From assembly GCA_024404475.1 (NCBI GenBank), contig JAKSPV010000069.1, positions 1 through 7,956 on the forward strand: DNA of 7,956 nt, written 5' to 3'. Shown piece by piece: positions 1-5,464 of the stretch. Positions within the stretch are counted from its first letter, which is position 1. Each line of letters begins with the position of its first letter. The position numbers and the translations under genes are program-made. Source of the DNA: Clostridia bacterium (lineage in GTDB: Bacteria > Bacillota > Clostridia > Oscillospirales > CAG-272). The notes under the pieces were generated by a model. It was not told the origin of the DNA and made no database searches. It saw only the letters and a list, made by a program, of their open reading frames with translations.

Positions 1-888
1 GCGCTCGGGATCTTCCGCGGCGTGGCCGGCTCGCCCGCCGGGGCGGCGGGTATTCTGCCCGGCGATCTGATCGTCGGCGTTAAGGACGCCGAGGGCGTTT
101 GGCAGAAAGTCAGCGAGCTCGGCTACAACGAATCCGTGAACTGCGTCTCCGGCGAGGAGGGAACGGCGGCGGAGCTGGAGATCAAGCGCTCCGGCGAAGT
201 GAAGACGCTCCTCTTCCGCATCATCCGTGCACCGTTCATCTCGAACACGGTCACGTTCAAGGTCACCGATGCCGACGAGAAGGTCGGCTACGTCCGCGTG
301 ACGGAGTTCGACAACACGACGCCGACCGGCTTTTCCGAGGCGTTTGACGCGCTGCTCAAAAAAGGATGCGACAGCATCGTCGTCGATATGCGCGGCAACC
401 CGGGCGGCTATCTCACGTCCGTTACCGACGTGCTCGAAATGATCCTCCCCGAGGGGCCGATGGTCCGCACGATCGACAAGGAAGGCAACGACATCGTGAT
501 CTGCTCCGCAAGCGGGGAGGGCTCGTACAGAAACGTCCCGATCGCCGTCCTCGTGGATGAAAACACCGCCAGCGCCGCGGAACTGTTCTCCTCGTCGCTG
601 CAGGATTACGCGAAGCGCGGCGAGCTGAACGCGACGATCGTCGGCGTGCAGACTTACGGCAAGGGCTCGATGCAGACGACGGCGCTGCTTCCCGACGGTT
701 CCGCGCTCAAGGTCACGTACCGGCTCTACTGCCCGCCGTTCTCCCCGAACTACGACGGCGTCGGCGTCACGCCCGATATCGTCGTCCCGATGGCGGAAAA
801 ATGGACGGATCGCTCCGTATATCTCGTTCCCGAAGCAGAAGACAACCAGCTTGCAGCCGCCATTGAGGCGCTGCACCCTGCGAAATAA
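1..888 (+). CDS. S41 family C-terminal processing peptidase (5' truncated by window edge)
   Basis: This is the 3' part of a CtpA/Prc-like serine protease; the reading frame is open from base 1, so the N-terminus, including any signal or membrane anchor, lies outside. Visible first is the end of a PDZ domain (GSPAGAAGILPGD), which in this family binds the C-terminus of the substrate. The peptidase core follows: a YVRVTEF strand, VVDMRGNPGG at about visible residues 127-136, the catalytic serine in ENTASAAELF (codon 571-573) and the catalytic lysine in TYGKGSMQ (codon 661-663), with the usual Gln four residues later. The Ser-Lys dyad is therefore intact. The Ser-to-Lys distance is 30 residues, against 25 that I recall for Prc and CtpB, because of a short KRGELNA-type insertion. 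Such proteases are membrane-anchored or exported and process or degrade proteins from the C-terminus; the substrate here is unknown. A GTG at 22 is internal to the PDZ domain and is not the real start. It lies 23 bases upstream of greA and is probably co-transcribed with it. Confidence 0.93.
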   Translation, partial: ALGIFRGVAGSPAGAAGILPGDLIVGVKDAEGVWQKVSELGYNESVNCVSGEEGTAAELEIKRSGEVKTLLFRIIRAPFISNTVTFKVTDADEKVGYVRVTEFDNTTPTGFSEAFDALLKKGCDSIVVDMRGNPGGYLTSVTDVLEMILPEGPMVRTIDKEGNDIVICSASGEGSYRNVPIAVLVDENTASAAELFSSSLQDYAKRGELNATIVGVQTYGKGSMQTTALLPDGSALKVTYRLYCPPFSPNYDGVGVTPDIVVPMAEKWTDRSVYLVPEAEDNQLAAAIEALHPAK

Positions 889-911
889 CTGAAAGAAGGC
901 ATCAGAACACC

Positions 912-1394
912 ATGGAAAAGAAACGCACCCTCTATACGACGGAGGGGTACAAAACGCTCGTTGACGAACTGGACTATCTGAAAAACGTCAAAATGCCGAA
1001 GGTCAAGGAAGACCTTGCCCGGGCGCGTTCATTCGGCGACCTTTCCGAGAACAGCGAATATGACGAGGCGAAGGACGAACAGGGCAAGACCGTCTCCCGC
1101 ATCGCCGAGCTCGAAGCGCTGCTTGAGAACGCCGAGGTCGTCAGCGAAGACGATCTGCAGACCGGCGTCGTCAACCTCGGCTGCACCGTCAAGGTCTACG
1201 ACTACGACATGGAAGAGGAAGCCGAGTACACGATCGTCGGCTCCAACGAGGCGAACGCCATGATCGGCCGCATCTCCGACCAGAGCCCGATGGGCGCGGC
1301 GATGATGCACGCACACGAGGGCGACGAGGTCACCTTTGATTCGCCCGCCGGCCCGCTCAAATTCAAAATTCTTTCCGTTACCCGCACCAAATAA
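912..1394 (+). CDS. greA: Transcription elongation factor GreA
   Basis: GreA enters the secondary channel of stalled RNA polymerase and stimulates cleavage of the backtracked transcript 3' end so that elongation can resume. The 160-residue length is typical. Residues 1-79 form the N-terminal coiled-coil hairpin, with the acidic tip GDLSENSEYDEAK at 42-54; Asp43 and Glu46 correspond to the pair that holds the catalytic Mg2+ in known GreA proteins. The C-terminal half is the FKBP-like domain that docks on polymerase, including ISDQSPMG (121-128), the GDEV segment and the final GPLKFKILSV. The ATG at 912 is preceded by GAAAGAAGG at 891-899. It sits 23 bases after the S41 gene and 20 bases before lysS; greA next to lysS is a common Firmicutes arrangement. 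Nothing is missing or unusual. Confidence 0.97.
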   Translation: MEKKRTLYTTEGYKTLVDELDYLKNVKMPKVKEDLARARSFGDLSENSEYDEAKDEQGKTVSRIAELEALLENAEVVSEDDLQTGVVNLGCTVKVYDYDMEEEAEYTIVGSNEANAMIGRISDQSPMGAAMMHAHEGDEVTFDSPAGPLKFKILSVTRTK

Positions 1395-1414
1395 CCCATC
1401 AAGGAGACAGAAAA

Positions 1415-2923
1415 ATGACAGACGTGGAAACCAATCTGCCCGAAACCGAAGAAATGACTGCGGAACAGCTGAGCGAGATCCAGCGCATCCGCCGCGAGAA
1501 ACTGGACGCCCTCGTCGCCGCCGGCGACGATCCGTTCCGCAAAGTCCGCTTTGACGTGGACGCCTACACGACCGACGTCCGCGATAATTTCGAGACGATG
1601 GAGGGCAAGTCCGTCCGCATGGCGGGCCGTATCATGAGCCGCCGCGACATGGGCAAGGCGAACTTCATCGACCTCATGGACGCGAAGGGACGCATCCAGT
1701 GCTACATCCGCATCAACGACGTCGGCGAGGACGTCTTCGAGCAGTACAAGAAATGGGATATCGGCGACATCATCGGCATCTCCGGTGAAGTCTTCCGCAC
1801 GCACCGCGGCGAGATCTCCATTCACGTCTTCACGCTCGAGCTGCTCGCCAAGTCGCTCCTGCCGCTGCCGGAGAAGTTCCACGGTCTGAAAGATACCGAC
1901 ACGCGCTACCGCCAGCGCTACCTCGACCTCATCGTCAACCCCGAGGTCAAGGACACGTTCGTCAAGCGCTCGCAGATCCTGCGCGAGATCCGCGCGTTCC
2001 TCGACGCCAAGGGCTTCCTCGAAGTGGACACGCCCGTTCTGACGCCGTTTGAGATCGGCGCGTCCGCACGTCCGTTCGTGACGCACCACAACACGCTCGA
2101 CATGGATATGTACCTCCGCATTGAGACGGAGCTTTACCTGAAGCGGCTGATCGTCGGCGGTTTCGACCGCGTGTACGAGGTCGGGCGCATCTTCCGCAAC
2201 GAGGGCATGGACACGAAGCACAACCCCGAATTCACCAGCATTGAGCTGTACCAGGCGTACACCGACTACAAGGGCATGATGGACATCGTCGTGGAGATGA
2301 ACACGATGCTTGCCGAAAAGATCTGCGGCTCGACGAAGATCACCTACCAGGGCACCGAGATCGACATGGGGCACTGGGAGCGCCTGACGATGGTCGAGGC
2401 GGTCAAGAAGTATTCCGGCTGCGACTACAACGACTGGGCAACGGACGAAGACGCCCGCGCCGCAGCGAAGGAAAAGCACGTCGAGGTACCGGCGAACGCC
2501 ACGAAGGGCACCGTGCTCGCGGAATTCTTTGACGCTTTCGTCGAGGAAAACCTCATCCAGCCGACGATCATTTACGACTACCCGGTCGAGAACAGCCCGC
2601 TTGCCAAGCGCAAACCGAACGATCCTGCGTTCACGGAACGCTTCGAGTATTTCATCAACGCGACGGAATTCGGCAACGCGTTCTCCGAACTGAACGATCC
2701 GATTGACCAGAAGGGCCGTTTCGAGCGGCAGGTCGCCGCCAAACGTGCGGAAGATCCGAACACGACGGCGCAGGTGGACTACGACTACGTGACCGCGCTG
2801 GAGTACGGCCTTGCCCCGACGGGCGGCCTCGGCTTCGGTGTTGACCGCCTTGTGATGCTCCTGACCGACTCCGCGTCGATCCGCGACGTGCTCCTGTTCC
2901 CGACGATGAAGCCCTTGGACTGA
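1415..2923 (+). CDS. lysS: Lysyl-tRNA synthetase, class II
   Basis: LysS charges tRNA(Lys) with lysine in the cytoplasm, using ATP. The 502-residue length matches bacterial class II enzymes. After a charged N-terminal helix, an OB-fold anticodon-binding domain runs over about residues 65-145 (GKSVRMAGRI, then ANFIDLMDAKGRIQ). The catalytic domain starts around 185 with motif 1 (ILREIRAFLDAKGFLEVDTP). Motif 2 is FRNEGMDTKHNPEFTSIE at 260-277, carrying the ATP-binding arginine, and motif 3 is GLGFGVDRLVMLLT at 471-484. The LysRS-typical NAFSELNDP segment (421-429) is present. The protein ends right after FPTMKPLD, as usual for the family. The start has a near-ideal AAGGAG at 1401-1406, eight bases before the ATG. 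It lies between greA and the YwaF-like gene with short gaps, so it is probably mid-operon. No T-box-like leader can fit in the 20-base gap before it. Confidence 0.98.
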   Translation: MTDVETNLPETEEMTAEQLSEIQRIRREKLDALVAAGDDPFRKVRFDVDAYTTDVRDNFETMEGKSVRMAGRIMSRRDMGKANFIDLMDAKGRIQCYIRINDVGEDVFEQYKKWDIGDIIGISGEVFRTHRGEISIHVFTLELLAKSLLPLPEKFHGLKDTDTRYRQRYLDLIVNPEVKDTFVKRSQILREIRAFLDAKGFLEVDTPVLTPFEIGASARPFVTHHNTLDMDMYLRIETELYLKRLIVGGFDRVYEVGRIFRNEGMDTKHNPEFTSIELYQAYTDYKGMMDIVVEMNTMLAEKICGSTKITYQGTEIDMGHWERLTMVEAVKKYSGCDYNDWATDEDARAAAKEKHVEVPANATKGTVLAEFFDAFVEENLIQPTIIYDYPVENSPLAKRKPNDPAFTERFEYFINATEFGNAFSELNDPIDQKGRFERQVAAKRAEDPNTTAQVDYDYVTALEYGLAPTGGLGFGVDRLVMLLTDSASIRDVLLFPTMKPLD

Positions 2924-2953
2924 GTCGGCTTAAAAAACAAGGGAGGGAAACCT

Positions 2954-3784
2954 TTGGACTTCCTCATACGATTCGTAGAGCTTCTTGACACCAAGATGAC
3001 CACGCCGGAGCCGTTCGGCTGGTTTCATCTTATGTGGATCGCAATCGTTGTCATCCTTTCTGTTTTGGCGGTGCTCTGGGCGAGAAAGCGTCCGGACGAA
3101 AAAACGGTGCGGAAAACGGTGCTGATCGTTTCACTCGTCGTTCTGCTCTTTGAGATCTATAAGCAGGTCAACTTCACGTTCAAAGTGTCCGACGGCGCGA
3201 TCACGGCAAAGTACCAGTGGTACGTTTTTCCGTTCCAGTTCTGCTCGACGCCCATGTACGCGGGGCTTCTGGCCGGGCTCGTGAAGCGGGGAATGGTCAG
3301 ACGAGCGCTCTGCTCCTACATCGCTACATACGGCATCTTCGCCGGACTGTGCGTCATGGCCTACCCGGGCGACGTGTTCTGCGCGACGGCTGGCATCAAC
3401 ATCCAGACGATGGTCTGCCATTCGGCGATGATCATTTTGGGCGTGTACCTCTTCGCGACTGATTTCGTGAGGGCAGGGCTGAAAACGATCCTCCGGGCGC
3501 TCGCCGTCTTCGTCTCCATGGTCCTGGTGGCGGCGTCGCTGAACGAGATCGTCTATTACACGAACGCGAGCCACGGCGAAACGTTCAACATGTTTTTCTT
3601 CAGCCGGCATTTCCCGTCAACGCTGCCGGTGTACGGCCCGGTGCACGCCGCGCTCCCGTTCCCGCTCGCGCTCGTCATCTACGTGGCCGGTTTCACCGCC
3701 GCGGCGTTCCTTGTCCTGCTGCTCGGCCTTCTTTTGAAGAAGCTTCTGCACGCCCTCGGCGCGCGGAGACGGGCAGAGCAGTAA
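2954..3784 (+). CDS. YwaF/TMEM164-like integral membrane protein
   Basis: This 276-residue polytopic membrane protein resembles the YwaF/TP0381 family, whose function is not established. About seven hydrophobic segments are visible, near residues 23-43, 53-71, 89-110, 118-139, 150-170, 178-201 and 232-261. The family-like signature WYVFPFQFC (89-97) precedes segment three, a Cys-His pair (155-156) opens segment five, and a basic tail (LGARRRAEQ) is likely cytoplasmic. The TTG at 2954 is chosen because GGGAGGG lies seven bases upstream (2941-2947); the next ATG, at 2996, has no comparable site and would remove 14 residues. It follows lysS by 30 bases with no terminator between, so it probably rides on the greA-lysS transcript, and the operon ends at the hairpin just downstream. 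The family call rests on remembered pattern similarity, not a search; substrate or enzymatic role is unknown. Confidence 0.75.
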   Translation: MDFLIRFVELLDTKMTTPEPFGWFHLMWIAIVVILSVLAVLWARKRPDEKTVRKTVLIVSLVVLLFEIYKQVNFTFKVSDGAITAKYQWYVFPFQFCSTPMYAGLLAGLVKRGMVRRALCSYIATYGIFAGLCVMAYPGDVFCATAGINIQTMVCHSAMIILGVYLFATDFVRAGLKTILRALAVFVSMVLVAASLNEIVYYTNASHGETFNMFFFSRHFPSTLPVYGPVHAALPFPLALVIYVAGFTAAAFLVLLLGLLLKKLLHALGARRRAEQ

Positions 3785-3803
3785 CTCCCCTTGAACATAA
3801 CAA

Positions 3804-3827
3804 AAAAGCACCCCGAAGGGTGCTTTT
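3804..3827. terminator. Bidirectional Rho-independent terminator
   Basis: A 10-bp perfect stem (AAAAGCACCC pairing with GGGTGCTTTT) has a four-base CGAA loop. On the plus strand it ends in TTTT (3824-3827) then CTGTTTCTG; on the minus strand the A-run at 3802-3807 reads as TTTTTT. It lies 20 bases after the YwaF-like gene and 13 bases past the stop of the convergent minus-strand gene, so it can end both transcripts. The minus direction has the better U-tract. Confidence 0.93.
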
Positions 3828-3839
3828 CTGTTTCTGTCA

Positions 3840-4082
3840 TTATTTCTTCTTGATGAGACGGAAGAGCCAGATGATGAGGCAGGCGCCTGCAACAGCGAGG
3901 ATGAGACTCATGACCCAGCCGCCGCCGATGCCGATCAGGGAACCGAGCCAACCGCCGAGCGCGCCGCCGAGAATACCGAGAATGATATTCATCAGAAGGC
4001 CGTTTTTGCTCTTCATGATCTTGCCGGCAATAAAGCCTGCGAGTGCGCCAAGCAGAATGTCAACGATAAGTTTAATAAGCAT
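3840..4082 (-). CDS. GlsB/YeaQ/YmgE-type small membrane protein
   Basis: An 80-residue, glycine-rich, almost entirely hydrophobic protein of the type annotated as GlsB/YeaQ/YmgE stress-response or transglycosylase-associated membrane proteins; the biochemical role of this family is unclear. Three membrane segments are visible, about residues 2-20 (LIVDILLGALAGFIAG), 28-53 and 56-74. A short basic loop, KIMKSKNG, follows the first, and the C-terminus is RLIKKK. Small-residue repeats such as GILGGALGGWLG suggest tight helix packing. The start has an AAGGGGGA ribosome binding site at 4092-4099 on the minus strand, about nine bases upstream. It is a single-gene unit with its own promoter, converging on the YwaF-like gene and sharing its terminator. 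Family members are often stress-induced, but nothing in the sequence shows which signal acts here. Confidence 0.82.
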   Translation of the reverse strand: MLIKLIVDILLGALAGFIAGKIMKSKNGLLMNIILGILGGALGGWLGSLIGIGGGWVMSLILAVAGACLIIWLFRLIKKK

Positions 4083-4129
4083 GGTACAAAATCCCCCTTA
4101 TGTGTTTCGGTGGTTCACACCTTGTCTAT

Positions 4130-4158
4130 ATTATAGCATTCTTCTCCGGAAAATGCAA
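4130..4158 (-). promoter_or_regulatory. Extended -10 promoter for the small membrane protein gene
   Basis: On the minus strand, a perfect TATAAT (plus coordinates 4130-4135) is preceded by TGC, making an extended -10 element (TGnTATAAT). A weak -35, TTGCAT (4153-4158), sits 17 bases upstream. Transcription would start around 4120-4124, giving a leader of about 40 bases before the ATG at 4082. This looks like housekeeping sigma recognition rather than an alternative stress sigma factor. Confidence 0.82.
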
Positions 4159-4181
4159 GGGAAAGGCGTATTTCCCGGAAA
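4142..4181. promoter_or_regulatory. Two near-palindromes between divergent promoters, candidate operator
   Basis: TTCTCCGGAAAA (4142-4153, one mismatch from a perfect palindrome) and TTTCC-C-GGAAA (4171-4181) share a TTTCC/GGAAA core and have centres about 28 bases apart. The first lies inside the spacer of the minus-strand promoter, the second just upstream of that promoter's -35. A 9-base direct repeat, TATTTCCCG, occurs at 4169-4177 and 4186-4194. No known regulator's site is recognised, and short palindromes of this kind can occur by chance. Confidence 0.3.
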
Positions 4182-4208
4182 AAGTTATTTCCCGCCGCCG
4201 GCTTTTCC

Positions 4209-4237
4209 TTGACAAATCTGCCGCTGTGCGGTATAAT
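4209..4237 (+). promoter_or_regulatory. Consensus sigma-A/sigma-70 promoter for the riboswitch-antiporter unit
   Basis: TTGACA (4209-4214) and TATAAT (4232-4237) are both perfect matches, with an optimal 17-base spacer. Transcription is predicted to start around 4243-4246, a few bases before the riboswitch aptamer. Such a strong core promoter fits control at the RNA level downstream. Confidence 0.95.
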
Positions 4238-4251
4238 GGAGCAACGGAACT

Positions 4252-4346
4252 CGTGGGGGAGTAGTCGGCGGGCTGAAAGCTGCGCGGCAAGTCAACAATC
4301 GCGGTGGCGAACGTCACCTGGCTTGTCTGAAATGATGAGACTCATG
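4252..4346 (+). promoter_or_regulatory. yybP-ykoY manganese riboswitch aptamer
   Basis: The diagnostic GGGGGAGTAG (4255-4264) and GTCAACA (4291-4297) are present, with the second conserved side GATGAGAC at 4334-4341. I folded it by hand. P1 is 4252-4257 with 4341-4346 (six pairs, two G-U). A P2-type hairpin pairs 4268-4274 with 4278-4285, with one bulged G and a GAA loop. A long arm begins with GGCAAG (4286-4291) pairing with CTTGTC (4322-4327) and ends in the hairpin GGTGGC/GTCACC (4303-4308 with 4313-4318, GAAC loop). The two conserved loops face each other across the P1-adjacent junction, as in the known Mn2+-binding structure (Rfam yybP-ykoY class). The class is known to switch on Mn2+ exporters and other cation transporters when Mn2+ is high. 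Here it sits between a perfect promoter and a cation antiporter gene, which fits. Covariance-model scoring was not possible. Confidence 0.93.
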
Positions 4347-4349
4347 TAT

Positions 4350-4420
4350 GGCTTGTGCTGTACTGTCTTATCATAAGTGCGGCACAGGCCTGCCGATTCT
4401 TTATTACAAAGGGAAGGATT
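4350..4420 (+). promoter_or_regulatory. Putative riboswitch expression platform
   Basis: Three bases after aptamer P1 there is an uninterrupted 15-bp helix (4350-4364 with 4376-4390, three G-U pairs, 11-base loop). It is not followed by a good U-tract (TGCCGATTCTTTATT), so it is a poor intrinsic terminator. Next, 4395-4402 (GATTCTTT) can pair with 4413-4420 (GAAGGATT), covering the ribosome binding site AAAGGGAAGGA (4408-4418) of the antiporter. A third helix, CGGCA 4380-4384 with TGCCG 4391-4395, would compete with the 15-bp helix. The simplest reading is translational control, but which helices form with and without Mn2+ is inference. Confidence 0.5.
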
Positions 4421-4428
4421 TTCAAACT

Positions 4429-5424
4429 ATGTCAACTGCCATCACCGTATTCCTTTTCGCACTTTCCGTCGTCATTATCGTCAAAGGCGGCGACTGGTTC
4501 GTGGATGCCGCCACGTGGATCGCCGAGGTCTCCGGTATTCCGAAACTGATCGTCGGCGCGACCGTCGTCAGCGTCGCCACGACGCTCCCCGAAATGCTCG
4601 TCTCGACGCTCGCCGCCGGACAGGGCAAGGTCGATATGTCGATCGGCAACGCCGTCGGCAGCGTGACCGCCAACATCGGTCTGATCATGGCGCTCGCCCT
4701 CATCTTCATGCCGTCCGTTATCAAACGGAAGGATTATCTTCTGAAATCCCTGCTCATGCTCGGCGCCGCCGCGATCATCGCCGGCATCGGGCTTTCCGGC
4801 TCGATCGGGCTCGTCCCGTGCCTCTTCCTGATCGCCATTTTCGCCGTAGCGATGTGGGATAACATCCACGCGGCGCTCGTCGCCATGAAGCACGGCGGCG
4901 ACGCGGCTGACGAACTTCCCGAGGGCGGCGAAGCCGTCCGCGCAAAACCCGCCGGAAAAGAAATCGCCGTCAACGTCGTGAAGTTCATCGTCGGCGCCGG
5001 CATGATCGTCGGCGGCGCGGAACTGCTCGTTTCGACCGGCACGGATCTTGCCAACCTCCTCGGCGTGTCCGAACGCATCATTTCCGTCACGCTCGTCGCG
5101 ATCGGCACGTCGCTGCCGGAACTCGTGACGACCGTCACCGCCATCGTCAAGAAGCAGATGTCGCTCTCCGTCGGCAACATCATCGGCGCGAACATCTTTG
5201 ACCTCACGCTCATCATGCCGCTTTCCTGCCTCGTTGCCGGCAAGCCGCTGCCCGTCGGTTCCGAGCAGATGATGTATTTCGATCTGCCCGCGGCACTCGT
5301 CGTCGGTCTCGTCGCGCTCATTCCTGCGCTCATCACGAAGAAATTCCACCGCTGGCAGGGGTTTGCCTTGCTCGCGCTTTATATCGCTTACGTCGTACTC
5401 AGCTGCTTCGTTACCATTTTCTGA
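4429..5424 (+). CDS. CaCA-family cation antiporter, probable Mn2+ (or Ca2+) exporter
   Basis: A 331-residue membrane antiporter of the YrbG-like calcium/sodium exchanger type, with about ten helices in two inverted halves. Alpha-1 reads GATVVSVATTLPEMLVS (43-59) followed by GNAVGSVTAN (73-82). Alpha-2 reads SVTLVAIGTSLPELVT (219-234) followed by GNIIGANIFD (249-258). The acidic residues Glu55 and Glu231, and the partners Asn82 and Asp258, match the ion-site positions of the NCX_Mj structure as I recall it; the serine expected near 254 is Ala. A hydrophilic, likely cytoplasmic loop (about 155-178) joins the halves. The start is ATG 4429, with AAAGGGAAGGA at 4408-4418. The frame stays open upstream to an ATG at 4348, but that codon adjoins the riboswitch P1 and lacks a ribosome binding site. 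The manganese riboswitch upstream makes Mn2+ export the best guess for function; general CaCA similarity alone would suggest Ca2+. Forty bases separate it from the peptidase gene. Confidence 0.92.
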   Translation: MSTAITVFLFALSVVIIVKGGDWFVDAATWIAEVSGIPKLIVGATVVSVATTLPEMLVSTLAAGQGKVDMSIGNAVGSVTANIGLIMALALIFMPSVIKRKDYLLKSLLMLGAAAIIAGIGLSGSIGLVPCLFLIAIFAVAMWDNIHAALVAMKHGGDAADELPEGGEAVRAKPAGKEIAVNVVKFIVGAGMIVGGAELLVSTGTDLANLLGVSERIISVTLVAIGTSLPELVTTVTAIVKKQMSLSVGNIIGANIFDLTLIMPLSCLVAGKPLPVGSEQMMYFDLPAALVVGLVALIPALITKKFHRWQGFALLALYIAYVVLSCFVTIF

Positions 5425-5464
5425 TCCCGAGGGATCGCTCTCATAAAGAAAGGATTTCGCACCC

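Noticed and set aside
889..911. Short gaps at 889-911, 1395-1414 and 2924-2953 checked for promoters, terminators or small RNAs
   Set aside because: Each holds only a ribosome binding site; there is no room for, or sign of, other elements.
1202..2479. A 425-codon minus-strand open frame opposite greA and lysS
   Set aside because: It shows the same composition artefact, covers the conserved domains of both plus-strand genes and their intergenic gap, and encodes no recognisable protein.
3820..4212. A 130-codon plus-strand open frame across the small membrane protein gene and its promoter
   Set aside because: It lies opposite a minus-strand gene with promoter, ribosome binding site, membrane segments and terminator, and runs through intergenic sequence.
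4380..4405. CGGCA/TGCCG hairpin followed by ATTCTTTATTA, considered as the riboswitch terminator
   Set aside because: It has only five pairs, an interrupted U-tract, and overlaps a much stronger 15-bp helix. It is kept only as a possible competing fold.
5423..5436. GATCCCGAGGGATC hairpin at the antiporter stop codon, considered as a terminator
   Set aside because: The stem is short and followed by GCTCTCATAAAG, not a U-run, so intrinsic termination is unlikely.
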